From the NCBI RefSeq assembly GCF_000688335.1, contig NZ_JHZX01000001.1, positions 1,798,001 to 1,862,000 on the forward strand: a stretch of 64,000 bases of DNA, written 5' to 3'. The position numbers and the translations under genes are program-made. The notes under the pieces were generated by a model. It did no database searches. It had not been told where the DNA came from and saw nothing but the letters and a program-made list of their open reading frames with translations. The stretch comes from Sediminibacter sp. Hel_I_10 (GTDB lineage: Bacteria > Bacteroidota > Bacteroidia > Flavobacteriales > Flavobacteriaceae). Within the stretch, counting starts at the first letter, position 1, and every line of letters starts with the position of its first letter. Below are positions 1 to 7,011 of this stretch, piece after piece.

Positions 1-192
1 TTCAATTTTTTCACTTTTAAAAAAAAGTCCCAAAGCCCAAAATAGTAGTGCTGCACCGGCCACTCTCAAGACCACTAAAGCAAAAGGAGGCACAAAATTA
101 GAGTTCATAAGGTCTTTGGCAAGGGTGTAATTAATGCCATAAAGCAATTGCACCATAAACAAAGCCCCTAGCGCCAGCGTTCGTTTAGTCAT
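1..192 (-). CDS. EamA/DMT-family permease, N-terminal part (cut by window edge)
   Basis: The minus strand from an ATG at 192-190 is open to the window edge and encodes 64 residues beginning MTKRTLALGALFMVQ. The segment has a short basic N-terminus, one hydrophobic helix (about residues 5-22), a short loop with YTLAKDLM, and a second helix rich in Leu, Ala and Val. This is how drug/metabolite transporters of the EamA type (ten membrane helices) usually begin, so I call it an inner-membrane permease; the substrate cannot be judged. Its start overlaps the end of the ArsC-like gene by 8 bases, so the two are probably translated from one message. Family assignment rests on only two helices. Confidence 0.6.
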   Translation of the reverse strand, partial: MTKRTLALGALFMVQLLYGINYTLAKDLMNSNFVPPFALVVLRVAGAALLFWALGLFFKSEKIE

Positions 193-544
193 GAGCAGAG
201 AGGTATGCTTTAGCGTCAGCCACAGTTTTGGCACTATTACCAATAAATATTTGATCATCAAATAGCATTACGGGACGTTTTAGAAACGTATAATGCTCTA
301 ATACATAGTTTTTAAAGTCTGCTTCGGTCAAAACTTTATCTTTAAGCCCTTTACTTTTATAAAGTTGAGCACGTTTACTAAACAAAGCCTCATAACTTCC
401 TGCCATGGTTTTTAATTCATCCAGCTGAACCTCGGTTATTGGGTTTGATTTGATGTCTTGTAGCGCAACATCATCATTTAAATTTAACTCCTTAATAATG
501 CGTTTGCAAGTGGTGCAGGTACTTAAATGATATATTTTTTTCAT
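185..544 (-). CDS. ArsC-family (arsenate reductase-like / Spx-like) protein
   Basis: A 119-residue thioredoxin-fold protein starting MKKIYHLSTCTTCKRI. The CxxC pair at Cys10/Cys13 sits where ArsC, YffB and Spx proteins carry their redox cysteine, and LKRPVMLF near residue 90 matches the conserved Arg-Pro region of ArsC-family proteins. Length is normal for the family. Members include true glutaredoxin-linked arsenate reductases, but chromosomal flavobacterial copies without other ars genes are often of unknown role. No arsR or arsenite pump is nearby; the downstream partner is an EamA-type permease overlapping its last bases. Arsenate reduction is therefore not shown. Fold assignment is firm, function is open. 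Confidence 0.85.
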   Translation of the reverse strand: MKKIYHLSTCTTCKRIIKELNLNDDVALQDIKSNPITEVQLDELKTMAGSYEALFSKRAQLYKSKGLKDKVLTEADFKNYVLEHYTFLKRPVMLFDDQIFIGNSAKTVADAKAYLSAHD

Positions 545-585
545 AGTTTTTAGCTTCGGAAATTTTAAAAAGTGGGAGCTTTAGC

Positions 586-617
586 TTGCAAAGAAAACAG
601 ATTTCATAGTAAATTTG
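586..617 (+). promoter_or_regulatory. Bacteroidota promoter before the DinB-like gene
   Basis: TTG at 586-588 and TAAATTTG at 610-617 are separated by 21 bases and fit the TTTG/TTG -33 and TAnnTTTG -7 consensus. The -7 box covers a possible TTG start at 615, which argues that translation begins at the ATG at 645. Confidence 0.6.
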
Positions 618-644
618 GTTACTTTTAAACAAAAATTAAATTTG

Positions 645-1100
645 ATGAACTGGGCATTTGACATCTCCTTAAAAAATAGAGCGTTTTTAAAATCATTGAT
701 AGAAAATCATTCTCTTAAAGATCTAAATACAGTTCCTGAAGGGTTTAACAATAATATCATTTGGAACATTGCACATACTATTGCCGTGCAACAGTCTTTA
801 GTTTATAAATTATCTGGCTTGCCTGCGCTCATTTCAGAAGATATGATTGATCGCTTCAAAAAAGGCACTAAACCTGAACGTGATTTGTCACAGGCTGAAG
901 TTGATGAGATCAAAGGCTTACTTTTTTCTACAATAGAAAAAACCAAAGAAGATTACGACAATGAAATCTTCCAAAATTATCATCAATACACAGTGACTAC
1001 TAAAAATACGCTTACCAACGTTTTAGAAGCTATTGAATTTAACAACTACCACGAGGGCATCCATCTTGGCTATATTCTTGCCCTTAAAAAATCTTTATAA
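645..1100 (+). CDS. DinB_2-superfamily protein
   Basis: A 151-residue four-helix-bundle protein of the DinB/YfiT-like group. Histidines lie where the family binds a metal: one in [10 protein letters not shown] (about residue 43) and two in [12 protein letters not shown] near the C-terminus. Proteins of this type are cytosolic, and many are thought to be metal-dependent thiol transferases or hydrolases, but the reaction of this subgroup is unknown. I start at ATG 645 (MNWAFDIS) rather than at the in-frame TTG 615, because a good -7 promoter box covers 610-617. The antiporter gene follows after 5 bases, so the two probably form an operon. Confidence 0.85.
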   Translation: MNWAFDISLKNRAFLKSLIENHSLKDLNTVPEGFNNNIIWNIAHTIAVQQSLVYKLSGLPALISEDMIDRFKKGTKPERDLSQAEVDEIKGLLFSTIEKTKEDYDNEIFQNYHQYTVTTKNTLTNVLEAIEFNNYHEGIHLGYILALKKSL

Positions 1101-1105
1101 TTATT

Positions 1106-2374
1106 ATGGAATTTTATGCTATCCTTTCTGTATTGATTGTGCTATCTGCCGTTTTTGGATACATCAATGCCAAATTCTTAAAACTTCCCATAACCATTGG
1201 CTTAATGCTCATTACCATTATTTTCACAATTTTAGTGATTGTGACTGCACAGTTTGATGACAGCCTGCTTTTAAGGGAGAAAGCCCTTATTTCGGAAATA
1301 GATTTTGAAACCGTTCTCCTCGATATTATGTTAAGCTTTTTGTTGTTTGCAGGGGCTTTACACACCAACTTTAACCAATTAAAAATACAGCGCTGGCCAG
1401 TATTGGTTTTTGCCACCTTGGGGGTACTGGTCTCTACCTTTTTAGTAGGCACACTTACCTACTATGTGTTACAACTATTAGGCTTAAACGTGGCCTTTAT
1501 ATATTGTTTATTGTTTGGTGCCTTGATCTCTCCTACAGATCCTATTGCTGTGCTTGGCATCTTAAAAAAAGCGAATGCTCCCAAAAAACTCGAAACCAAA
1601 ATTGTTGGTGAGTCCTTATTTAATGATGGGGTTGGAGTTGTGGTCTTTCTTACTATTTTCTCTATCGCATCTGCTCCAGGAGAGGCCATTGAGGTTTCTG
1701 AAATATTAAAACTCTTTGGCCAAGAGGTATTAGGAGGTATTGGCTTAGGTCTTGTTTTAGGTTACATTACCTATAAATTGATGCGCTCTATAGATGATTA
1801 TGAAGTTGAGGTGATCATCACGATTGCCACTGTGATGGGTGGTAGTTTGCTGGCGCATCAATGGCACTTATCTGCCCCATTGGCAATGGTTACTGCTGGT
1901 TTGATTGTAGGGAATGAGACGGTAAGAAATTCTGCTATGTCAAAAATCACTGAGACCTACGTTGATAAGTTTTGGGAATTGGTAGATGTACTTTTAAACA
2001 CCATTCTTTTTGTATTGATAGGCATGGAGATGTTGGTCTTAAGTTTTGAGACCAGTTATATTATTGCTGGATTAATAGCAGTGCCACTGGTGTTAATGAG
2101 CCGTTATATTTCGCTTTGGCTCCCCATAAAGTTCTTTGCAAAGAAATTAGAATTTGTTCCTCACACCAACTTGATCATGACCTGGGGCGGTCTGCGTGGT
2201 GGCATATCTATAGCATTGGCTCTTAGTTTAACCCAAGACATGAACCGTGAACTGTTTTTAGTGATCACCTACATCATCGTGGTATTCTCTATCATTGGTC
2301 AAGGACTCACTGTAGGACCAATAATTAAAAAACTAACAAAACCTTCAGCAGAAAAAGCAATTCCTTCGGAATAA
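1106..2374 (+). CDS. Na+/H+ antiporter, CPA1 (NhaP/NHE) family
   Basis: A 422-residue inner-membrane protein with about twelve hydrophobic helices. Diagnostic CPA1 motifs are visible: SPTDP with Asp145, [11 protein letters not shown] with the Asn173-Asp174 pair that forms the ion site in electroneutral antiporters, and [18 protein letters not shown] near residue 360. It should exchange cytoplasmic Na+ (or K+) for H+ and so control pH and salt balance. It lies 5 bases after the DinB-like gene and has no separate promoter that I can see. The C-terminus is short, without a cytosolic regulatory domain. Ion specificity is inferred only from the family. Confidence 0.92.
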   Translation: MEFYAILSVLIVLSAVFGYINAKFLKLPITIGLMLITIIFTILVIVTAQFDDSLLLREKALISEIDFETVLLDIMLSFLLFAGALHTNFNQLKIQRWPVLVFATLGVLVSTFLVGTLTYYVLQLLGLNVAFIYCLLFGALISPTDPIAVLGILKKANAPKKLETKIVGESLFNDGVGVVVFLTIFSIASAPGEAIEVSEILKLFGQEVLGGIGLGLVLGYITYKLMRSIDDYEVEVIITIATVMGGSLLAHQWHLSAPLAMVTAGLIVGNETVRNSAMSKITETYVDKFWELVDVLLNTILFVLIGMEMLVLSFETSYIIAGLIAVPLVLMSRYISLWLPIKFFAKKLEFVPHTNLIMTWGGLRGGISIALALSLTQDMNRELFLVITYIIVVFSIIGQGLTVGPIIKKLTKPSAEKAIPSE

Positions 2375-2403
2375 ATCGGGTTTTTCCGAAGCAGATGTTA
2401 TGA

Positions 2404-3126
2404 TTAGCGTACGTTTAAATACGCTTCTACTTCAGCAAAAGGAATAGTAAACTCTGTGATGCCCTGAGCATAAGAGGCAATTTCATAGGTATTGTATAAA
2501 ATAACGACACCTTCATCACTAAAACCGATACTTTCTGGTAATTTAAACTGTTCTCCGAAAAAGAAATCTTCCATGGTTTCCTGTTCATTGTTTGGCTTGG
2601 TCTCGGTTTGAAAGCGTTGCGCTACAACCTTTGAAAACGCTTCCATGTTATTGATAAGGTCTTTTTTCTCAAGAGGAGCTCCTGTCTGACCGTTAAAGTT
2701 AAAAAATTTAACGACGGTATTGCCATGGGCTCCTCCTGTATCTAAATAGGAGTTAATGGCAATACTTATGATCTCTGGCGTTTGATAGGTCACCTCTCCA
2801 TCAATTAATGCTTCCCATTGTTGTGGACTTTCTGGAAAATCATTTTTAAAAGAGGTATACTCATAATTAAATTTTTGAATGGCATCATCTATGGACTGAT
2901 CCTTTACAGAGTCATTTGCCATGTTGGTTTGATTGGCCACATGGGCTTCTAAAACTTTATTAATAGTACTAGCAACCGATGCGGTGCCAGTTGCCCTAGG
3001 GATATCAATAGATATTTTGGCTTCTTTTGTGGTTTCTATAAACGTATCTTCAAAAGAGATTTGGACCTCTTCGTTACAAGAGGTTAAAAAGGTTAGCATA
3101 ACAAGAATTACAGCTATTTTTTTCAC
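2404..3126 (-). CDS. DUF3298/DUF4163-type lipoprotein (RsiV-like fold)
   Basis: A 240-residue exported lipoprotein: MKKIAVILVMLTFLTSC gives a signal peptide with lipobox LTSC and Cys17 as the predicted acylated residue. The rest fits the DUF4163 plus DUF3298 architecture: a central TGGAHGNTVVKFFNFN stretch, then FFFGEQFKLPESIGFSDEGVVILYNTYEIASYAQG. Related extracytoplasmic domains occur in RsiV, the lysozyme-binding anti-sigma factor of Firmicutes, but no sigma factor or transmembrane anchor is present here, so a periplasmic or surface binding role is only a guess. It has its own promoter, which overlaps that of the divergent trans-sulfuration gene. Confidence 0.8.
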   Translation of the reverse strand: MKKIAVILVMLTFLTSCNEEVQISFEDTFIETTKEAKISIDIPRATGTASVASTINKVLEAHVANQTNMANDSVKDQSIDDAIQKFNYEYTSFKNDFPESPQQWEALIDGEVTYQTPEIISIAINSYLDTGGAHGNTVVKFFNFNGQTGAPLEKKDLINNMEAFSKVVAQRFQTETKPNNEQETMEDFFFGEQFKLPESIGFSDEGVVILYNTYEIASYAQGITEFTIPFAEVEAYLNVR

Positions 3127-3154
3127 AAGATTTGTTGTTTTGTTAAATGGAACA

Positions 3155-3186
3155 TAAAGGTATTATTAAGATTTGAATACCACCAA
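3155..3186 (-). promoter_or_regulatory. Promoter of the DUF3298 lipoprotein gene
   Basis: Read on the minus strand, TACCTTTA (3162-3155) is a near-perfect -7 box and TTG (3186-3184) lies 21 bases upstream. The element overlaps the divergent promoter at 3172-3202. Confidence 0.45.
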
Positions 3187-3202
3187 TTAAACCTTAAATT
3201 TG
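3172..3202 (+). promoter_or_regulatory. Promoter of the trans-sulfuration enzyme gene
   Basis: TTTG at 3172-3175 and TAAATTTG at 3195-3202 are spaced by 19 bases, the canonical arrangement. About 60 bases of leader follow before the ATG at 3271. I find no SAM-riboswitch structure in that leader. Confidence 0.7.
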
Positions 3203-3270
3203 CTAGTAATTATTTAATATTTAAAGGTTTTGGTAGCTAACCTACCGAACACTTTCTTAAAACTCATTCA

Positions 3271-4410
3271 ATGAAATTTAATACAAAAACAATACATGGT
3301 GGTCAAAAGCCAGATCCAGCTTATGGAGCAGTGATGCCACCTATTTATCAAACGTCTACTTACGCACAATCTACTCCAGGAGGACATAAGGGTTTTGAAT
3401 ACTCACGAAGTGGAAATCCAACCCGAAGTGCTTTGGAAAATGCACTTGCCAGTATTGAAAATGGAAACCATGGTTTGGCTTTTGGTTCGGGTTTAGCAGC
3501 TATTGATGCTGTGATCAAACTTCTTGAGCCTGGTGATGAAGTGGTTTCAACCAACGATTTATATGGCGGATCATATAGACTATTCAACAGTATATTTAAA
3601 AAATTCGGGATTACATTTCATTTTGTAGGAATGGAAAATGCCGAAGCTATTGAAGACTATATCAACGAGAACACAAAACTTATCTGGGTAGAAACACCAA
3701 CCAACCCAATGATGAATGTCATCGATATCAAAGCTACGGCAGCTATTGCAAAAAAACATAAGGTGTTATTGGCAGTAGATAATACCTTTGCCACACCATA
3801 TTTACAACAACCCTTAGATTTGGGCGCAGATATTGTGATGCACTCTGTTACAAAATACATTGGAGGTCATAGTGATCTAGTTATGGGAGCTTTGGTTGTA
3901 AATGATAAGGAATTGGCTGATCGCCTTTATTTTATTCAAAATGCAAGTGGGGCTGTTTGTGGTCCTCAAGATAGCTTTTTAGCACTTCGAGGCATAAAGA
4001 CCTTACATGTAAGAATGCAGCGCCATTGTGAGAACGGACGAGCTGTTGCCGAATATTTAGCGAGTCATCCAGACATTCAAGACGTCTATTGGCCAGGTTT
4101 TGAAAGTCACCCCAATCATGCTGTGGCGAAATCACAGATGAAAGATTTTGGCGGTATGGTGTCTTTCACCACAAAAGGCAACGATTATGATAAAGCCATT
4201 AGCATTGTAGAGCGCTTAAAGGTGTTTACCTTAGCTGAATCTTTAGGAGGTGTAGAGTCTTTAGCAGGTCATCCTGCAAGTATGACCCATGCGAGCATCC
4301 CTAAAGAAGAACGTGAAAAAACAGGAGTTGTAGATTCCTTAATACGACTTAGTGTTGGTATTGAAGATCAAGAAGATTTAATAAATGACCTCAAACAGGC
4401 TATTGGTTAA
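3271..4410 (+). CDS. PLP-dependent trans-sulfuration enzyme (cystathionine gamma-synthase/lyase family)
   Basis: A 379-residue cytosolic enzyme of the Cys/Met metabolism PLP family, full length. The PLP-binding lysine is Lys195 in HSVTKYIGGH, the phosphate and ring contacts are in YSRSGNPTR (about residues 45-53) and FGSGLAAID, and the substrate-side motif SLGGVESLAGHPASMTHASIP is near residue 325. Members make or cleave cystathionine, or act on O-acyl-homoserine with sulfide; the overall sequence resembles cystathionine gamma-synthase or lyase more than MetY, but these cannot be told apart reliably from sequence alone. It stands alone with its own promoter and terminator. Family is certain, exact reaction is not. 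Confidence 0.9.
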   Translation: MKFNTKTIHGGQKPDPAYGAVMPPIYQTSTYAQSTPGGHKGFEYSRSGNPTRSALENALASIENGNHGLAFGSGLAAIDAVIKLLEPGDEVVSTNDLYGGSYRLFNSIFKKFGITFHFVGMENAEAIEDYINENTKLIWVETPTNPMMNVIDIKATAAIAKKHKVLLAVDNTFATPYLQQPLDLGADIVMHSVTKYIGGHSDLVMGALVVNDKELADRLYFIQNASGAVCGPQDSFLALRGIKTLHVRMQRHCENGRAVAEYLASHPDIQDVYWPGFESHPNHAVAKSQMKDFGGMVSFTTKGNDYDKAISIVERLKVFTLAESLGGVESLAGHPASMTHASIPKEEREKTGVVDSLIRLSVGIEDQEDLINDLKQAIG

Positions 4411-4434
4411 AACATATAGTTTCTATAAATTAAA

Positions 4435-4461
4435 AAGACCAAGTGAGTTTCACTTGGTCTT
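4435..4461. terminator. Bidirectional terminator between convergent genes
   Basis: Perfect 12-bp stem AAGACCAAGTGA (4435-4446) with TCACTTGGTCTT (4450-4461), a three-base loop, T-tract on the right and A-tract on the left. It serves the trans-sulfuration gene and the convergent outer-membrane-protein gene. Confidence 0.92.
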
Positions 4462-4486
4462 TTTTGTTTGATACGTTTGATATGCC

Positions 4487-5308
4487 CTAGTTATTATCCA
4501 AATAAATAATATAGCCTACATTTAGCCAGACTAACCAATCGTTGGATTTATTTGATCTTAAGTTATGGTCTAAACCATCAATCCTATCATCAAAAAAGTA
4601 CTGCCACTTTAAGTCAAATACAAGATCAGAAAGCGTCGTCAATTTATATCTTGTACCAACACTACCAACAACCGATATTGTTGATGCACTGCCGTCAAAC
4701 AAAAAACTGTCTTCTATAAAATTAGGATCTGTAGCTTGAACCCAAGGTTGATAAAAATTGTCAGGATCATTGATACTGCCATTGCCATAAGTAGTCTCTA
4801 CAGTGGGACTAAACACAGTATACTGCAAACCTAGGCTTACATATGGCATAAAAGAAAAATTAATTGCCTCAAATTCTCTAATACTTAGCGGGAAATACTC
4901 TAATTGAGATCCTATATTTATATTTTGGGCACTACCAGAATGTCTTCTCAGGCGTTCTGCATTTTCGCTTTGTCTTGCCTCGTCAACCCATTTCCCAAAA
5001 TGATTCAATTTTATTTTAGAAAAAGAGAGTTCGTTTCGAACCTTAAAATGTTGATTAAAAAAACTTGATCGCGACCTGCTATTGTAGCTTCTTAAAAAAG
5101 TAAAGTTCATGTAATGTACAATCCCTACGCCAAAACTCGTGTTTCCTGCATTGGTTTCAAAATCTTTACGCTCTCCAAAATCTGACTGAAAAGCGACTGG
5201 ACCAAGAACAACACCAATTTCATTGGAAAATCTAAATTGGCTAAAGCCTTCACTCATTCCTATAACAAAAAAGAAAATAAATGATAAGTGTTTATAGTTA
5301 AGCATCAT
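4487..5308 (-). CDS. Flavobacterial outer-membrane protein (resembles the THC0290_0291 family)
   Basis: A 273-residue exported protein with signal peptide MMLNYKHLSFIFFFVIGMSEGFSQ. The mature part opens with FSNEIGVVLGPVAFQSDFG, continues with alternating hydrophobic strands rich in aromatic residues, and ends on a strand (VWLNVGYIIYL), all typical of a small outer-membrane beta-barrel. From memory it resembles the flavobacterial family named THC0290_0291, which has no known function; I could not check this. The gene is convergent with the trans-sulfuration gene and has its own strong promoter at 5344-5374. Localisation is a good inference, function unknown. Confidence 0.75.
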   Translation of the reverse strand: MMLNYKHLSFIFFFVIGMSEGFSQFRFSNEIGVVLGPVAFQSDFGERKDFETNAGNTSFGVGIVHYMNFTFLRSYNSRSRSSFFNQHFKVRNELSFSKIKLNHFGKWVDEARQSENAERLRRHSGSAQNINIGSQLEYFPLSIREFEAINFSFMPYVSLGLQYTVFSPTVETTYGNGSINDPDNFYQPWVQATDPNFIEDSFLFDGSASTISVVGSVGTRYKLTTLSDLVFDLKWQYFFDDRIDGLDHNLRSNKSNDWLVWLNVGYIIYLDNN

Positions 5309-5343
5309 AGCTTGCGTTATTGTTGAGGGCTTTTTTTTGTAAA

Positions 5344-5374
5344 CAAATATATAAAAACTGCTCTAACCTGCAAA
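5344..5374 (-). promoter_or_regulatory. Promoter of the outer-membrane protein gene
   Basis: On the minus strand TTTG (5374-5371) is followed after 19 bases by TATATTTG (5351-5344), both exact consensus matches at canonical spacing, 36 bases before the ATG. Confidence 0.7.
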
Positions 5375-5490
5375 TAAAAGTAAATCACCCCTTTAAATAA
5401 AACGTTCTCCCTTTTGTTTATCGTATAATCAAAACGGCTAATTTTCAATGAGAATATCAAAATTTATAAGCTTAAATTTTATAGATAATG

Positions 5491-5498
5491 TATCTTTG
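5491..5498 (+). promoter_or_regulatory. -7 promoter element of gdhA
   Basis: TATCTTTG matches TAnnTTTG exactly, 39 bases before the ATG. No clear -33 TTTG is seen, so activity may need an activator. Confidence 0.5.
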
Positions 5499-5537
5499 TG
5501 CTTTTAAAATCAACATTGATTATTAATAATTTAATAG

Positions 5538-6881
5538 ATGAAAGATAAAATAGACGCTTTTATACATCTTGTAAAAGAAAAAAACAGTCATGAAACCGAA
5601 TTTTTACAAGCGGTTCATGAAGTTGCAGAAACTGTAATACCGTTTATAGAAAACAATCCTAAATACAAAGGGAAAATGTTATTAGAACGGATGGTTGAGC
5701 CAGAACGTACCATAATCTTTAGAGTACCATGGATTGATGATAATGGGAACACCCAAGTGAACCGGGGCTTTAGAGTAGAATTTAATTCTGCCATTGGCCC
5801 ATACAAAGGGGGTTTAAGATTTCATCCCACAGTAAATTTGAGTATTCTTAAATTTTTAGGTTTTGAGCAAGTGTTCAAAAACTCTTTGACCACCTTACCT
5901 ATGGGTGGTGGAAAAGGTGGTTCTGATTTTGATCCTAAAGGAAAAAGTGACAATGAGGTGATGCGCTTCTGTCAATCTTTTATGAGCGAATTATTTAGAC
6001 ACATTGGTCCAAATACCGATGTGCCTGCTGGTGATATTGGTGTTGGAGGACGCGAAATAGGATTTATGTTTGGTCAATACAAAAAACTAAGAAATGAATT
6101 TACAGGAGTACTTACTGGTAAGGGCTTTTCTTATGGTGGCTCTTTAATGCGTCCTGAAGCAACAGGCTACGGATGTGTTTATTTTGCAAATAATATGTTG
6201 GCGACTAAAAACGATTCTTTCGAAGGGAAAACCGTTGTTATCTCTGGCTCTGGAAACGTTGCTCAGTATGCTTGTGAAAAAGCAATACAATTAGGCGCTA
6301 AAGTTGTTACCATGTCTGATTCTTCTGGTTATATTCATGATGCTGATGGTATTGATGCCGAAAAATTAGCGGTCATTATGAAAATCAAAAATGAAGATCG
6401 TGGAAGAATCAGTGACTATTTAGATACCTACAAAGGCGCAACTTATCACGAAGGAGAAAGACCATGGTCTGTAAATTGTGATGTTGCTATGCCATGTGCT
6501 ACTCAAAACGAGCTTAACGAAGAAGAAGCAAAAATGCTAGTTAAGAATAATGTCATTGCGGTTGCAGAGGGTGCAAATATGCCTACTACTGCAGAAGCAA
6601 TTGAAGTGCTACATAAAGCAAAAGTGCTATTTTCTCCAGGAAAAGCATCTAACGCTGGTGGTGTATCTACTTCTGGATTAGAGATGAGCCAAAATTCATT
6701 ACGTCTCAGTTGGACGGCAGAAGAAGTGGATGAAAAACTTCATAAAATTATGAACGATATTCATGAAGCTTGTGTTGAATACGGCAAAGATGATGACGGT
6801 CACGTAGATTACGTTAAAGGAGCAAACATTGCTGGTTTTGTTAAAATTGCCGATGCTATGTTAGCGCAGGGAGTGGTATAA
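5538..6881 (+). CDS. gdhA: Glutamate dehydrogenase, hexameric class I, probably NADP-dependent
   Basis: A 447-residue cytosolic enzyme that interconverts 2-oxoglutarate plus ammonium and glutamate. The length and the motifs match class I hexameric enzymes: GPYKGGLRFHPTVN with the substrate-binding Lys90, PMGGGKGGSDFDPKGK with the catalytic Lys126, PAGDIGVGGREIGFMFGQYK, and the Rossmann segment VVISGSGNVAQYACEKAIQLG. Similarity to the E. coli type points to NADPH and a biosynthetic role in ammonium assimilation, though cofactor choice is inferred. It is a single-gene unit: its own -7 box upstream and a strong terminator at 6901-6939. Confidence 0.96.
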   Translation: MKDKIDAFIHLVKEKNSHETEFLQAVHEVAETVIPFIENNPKYKGKMLLERMVEPERTIIFRVPWIDDNGNTQVNRGFRVEFNSAIGPYKGGLRFHPTVNLSILKFLGFEQVFKNSLTTLPMGGGKGGSDFDPKGKSDNEVMRFCQSFMSELFRHIGPNTDVPAGDIGVGGREIGFMFGQYKKLRNEFTGVLTGKGFSYGGSLMRPEATGYGCVYFANNMLATKNDSFEGKTVVISGSGNVAQYACEKAIQLGAKVVTMSDSSGYIHDADGIDAEKLAVIMKIKNEDRGRISDYLDTYKGATYHEGERPWSVNCDVAMPCATQNELNEEEAKMLVKNNVIAVAEGANMPTTAEAIEVLHKAKVLFSPGKASNAGGVSTSGLEMSQNSLRLSWTAEEVDEKLHKIMNDIHEACVEYGKDDDGHVDYVKGANIAGFVKIADAMLAQGVV

Positions 6882-6900
6882 GCTATGACCTAAAATTGTA

Positions 6901-6939
6901 AAAGGCTTTCTATTCAATGTATTTGGATAGAAAGCCTTT
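6901..6939 (+). terminator. Terminator of gdhA
   Basis: 13-bp perfect stem AAAGGCTTTCTAT (6901-6913) with ATAGAAAGCCTTT (6927-6939), 13-base loop, followed by a T-tract. Confidence 0.92.
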
Positions 6940-6985
6940 TTTTATTCTGTTATATGATAACCCATAATTAATCGTTAGTATTAAA

Positions 6986-6993
6986 TATCTTTG
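6986..6993 (+). promoter_or_regulatory. -7 promoter element of porZ
   Basis: TATCTTTG, an exact TAnnTTTG match, 18 bases before the ATG at 7012. No obvious -33 partner. Confidence 0.5.
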
Positions 6994-7011
6994 ATATAAA
7001 TTAATTACATA

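Noticed and set aside
615-617. TTG as start of the DinB-like gene
   Set aside because: The codon lies inside a perfect -7 box; ATG 645 is consistent with the promoter and with the usual N-terminus.
2364-2391. 8-bp inverted repeat CTTCGGAA/TTCCGAAG between the antiporter and the lipoprotein
   Set aside because: Twelve-base loop, partly within the coding end, and no T-tract on either strand; not a credible terminator.
3203-3270. SAM riboswitch in the leader of the trans-sulfuration gene
   Set aside because: The leader is only about 60 bases and shows none of the conserved helices of SAM-I or SAM-II.
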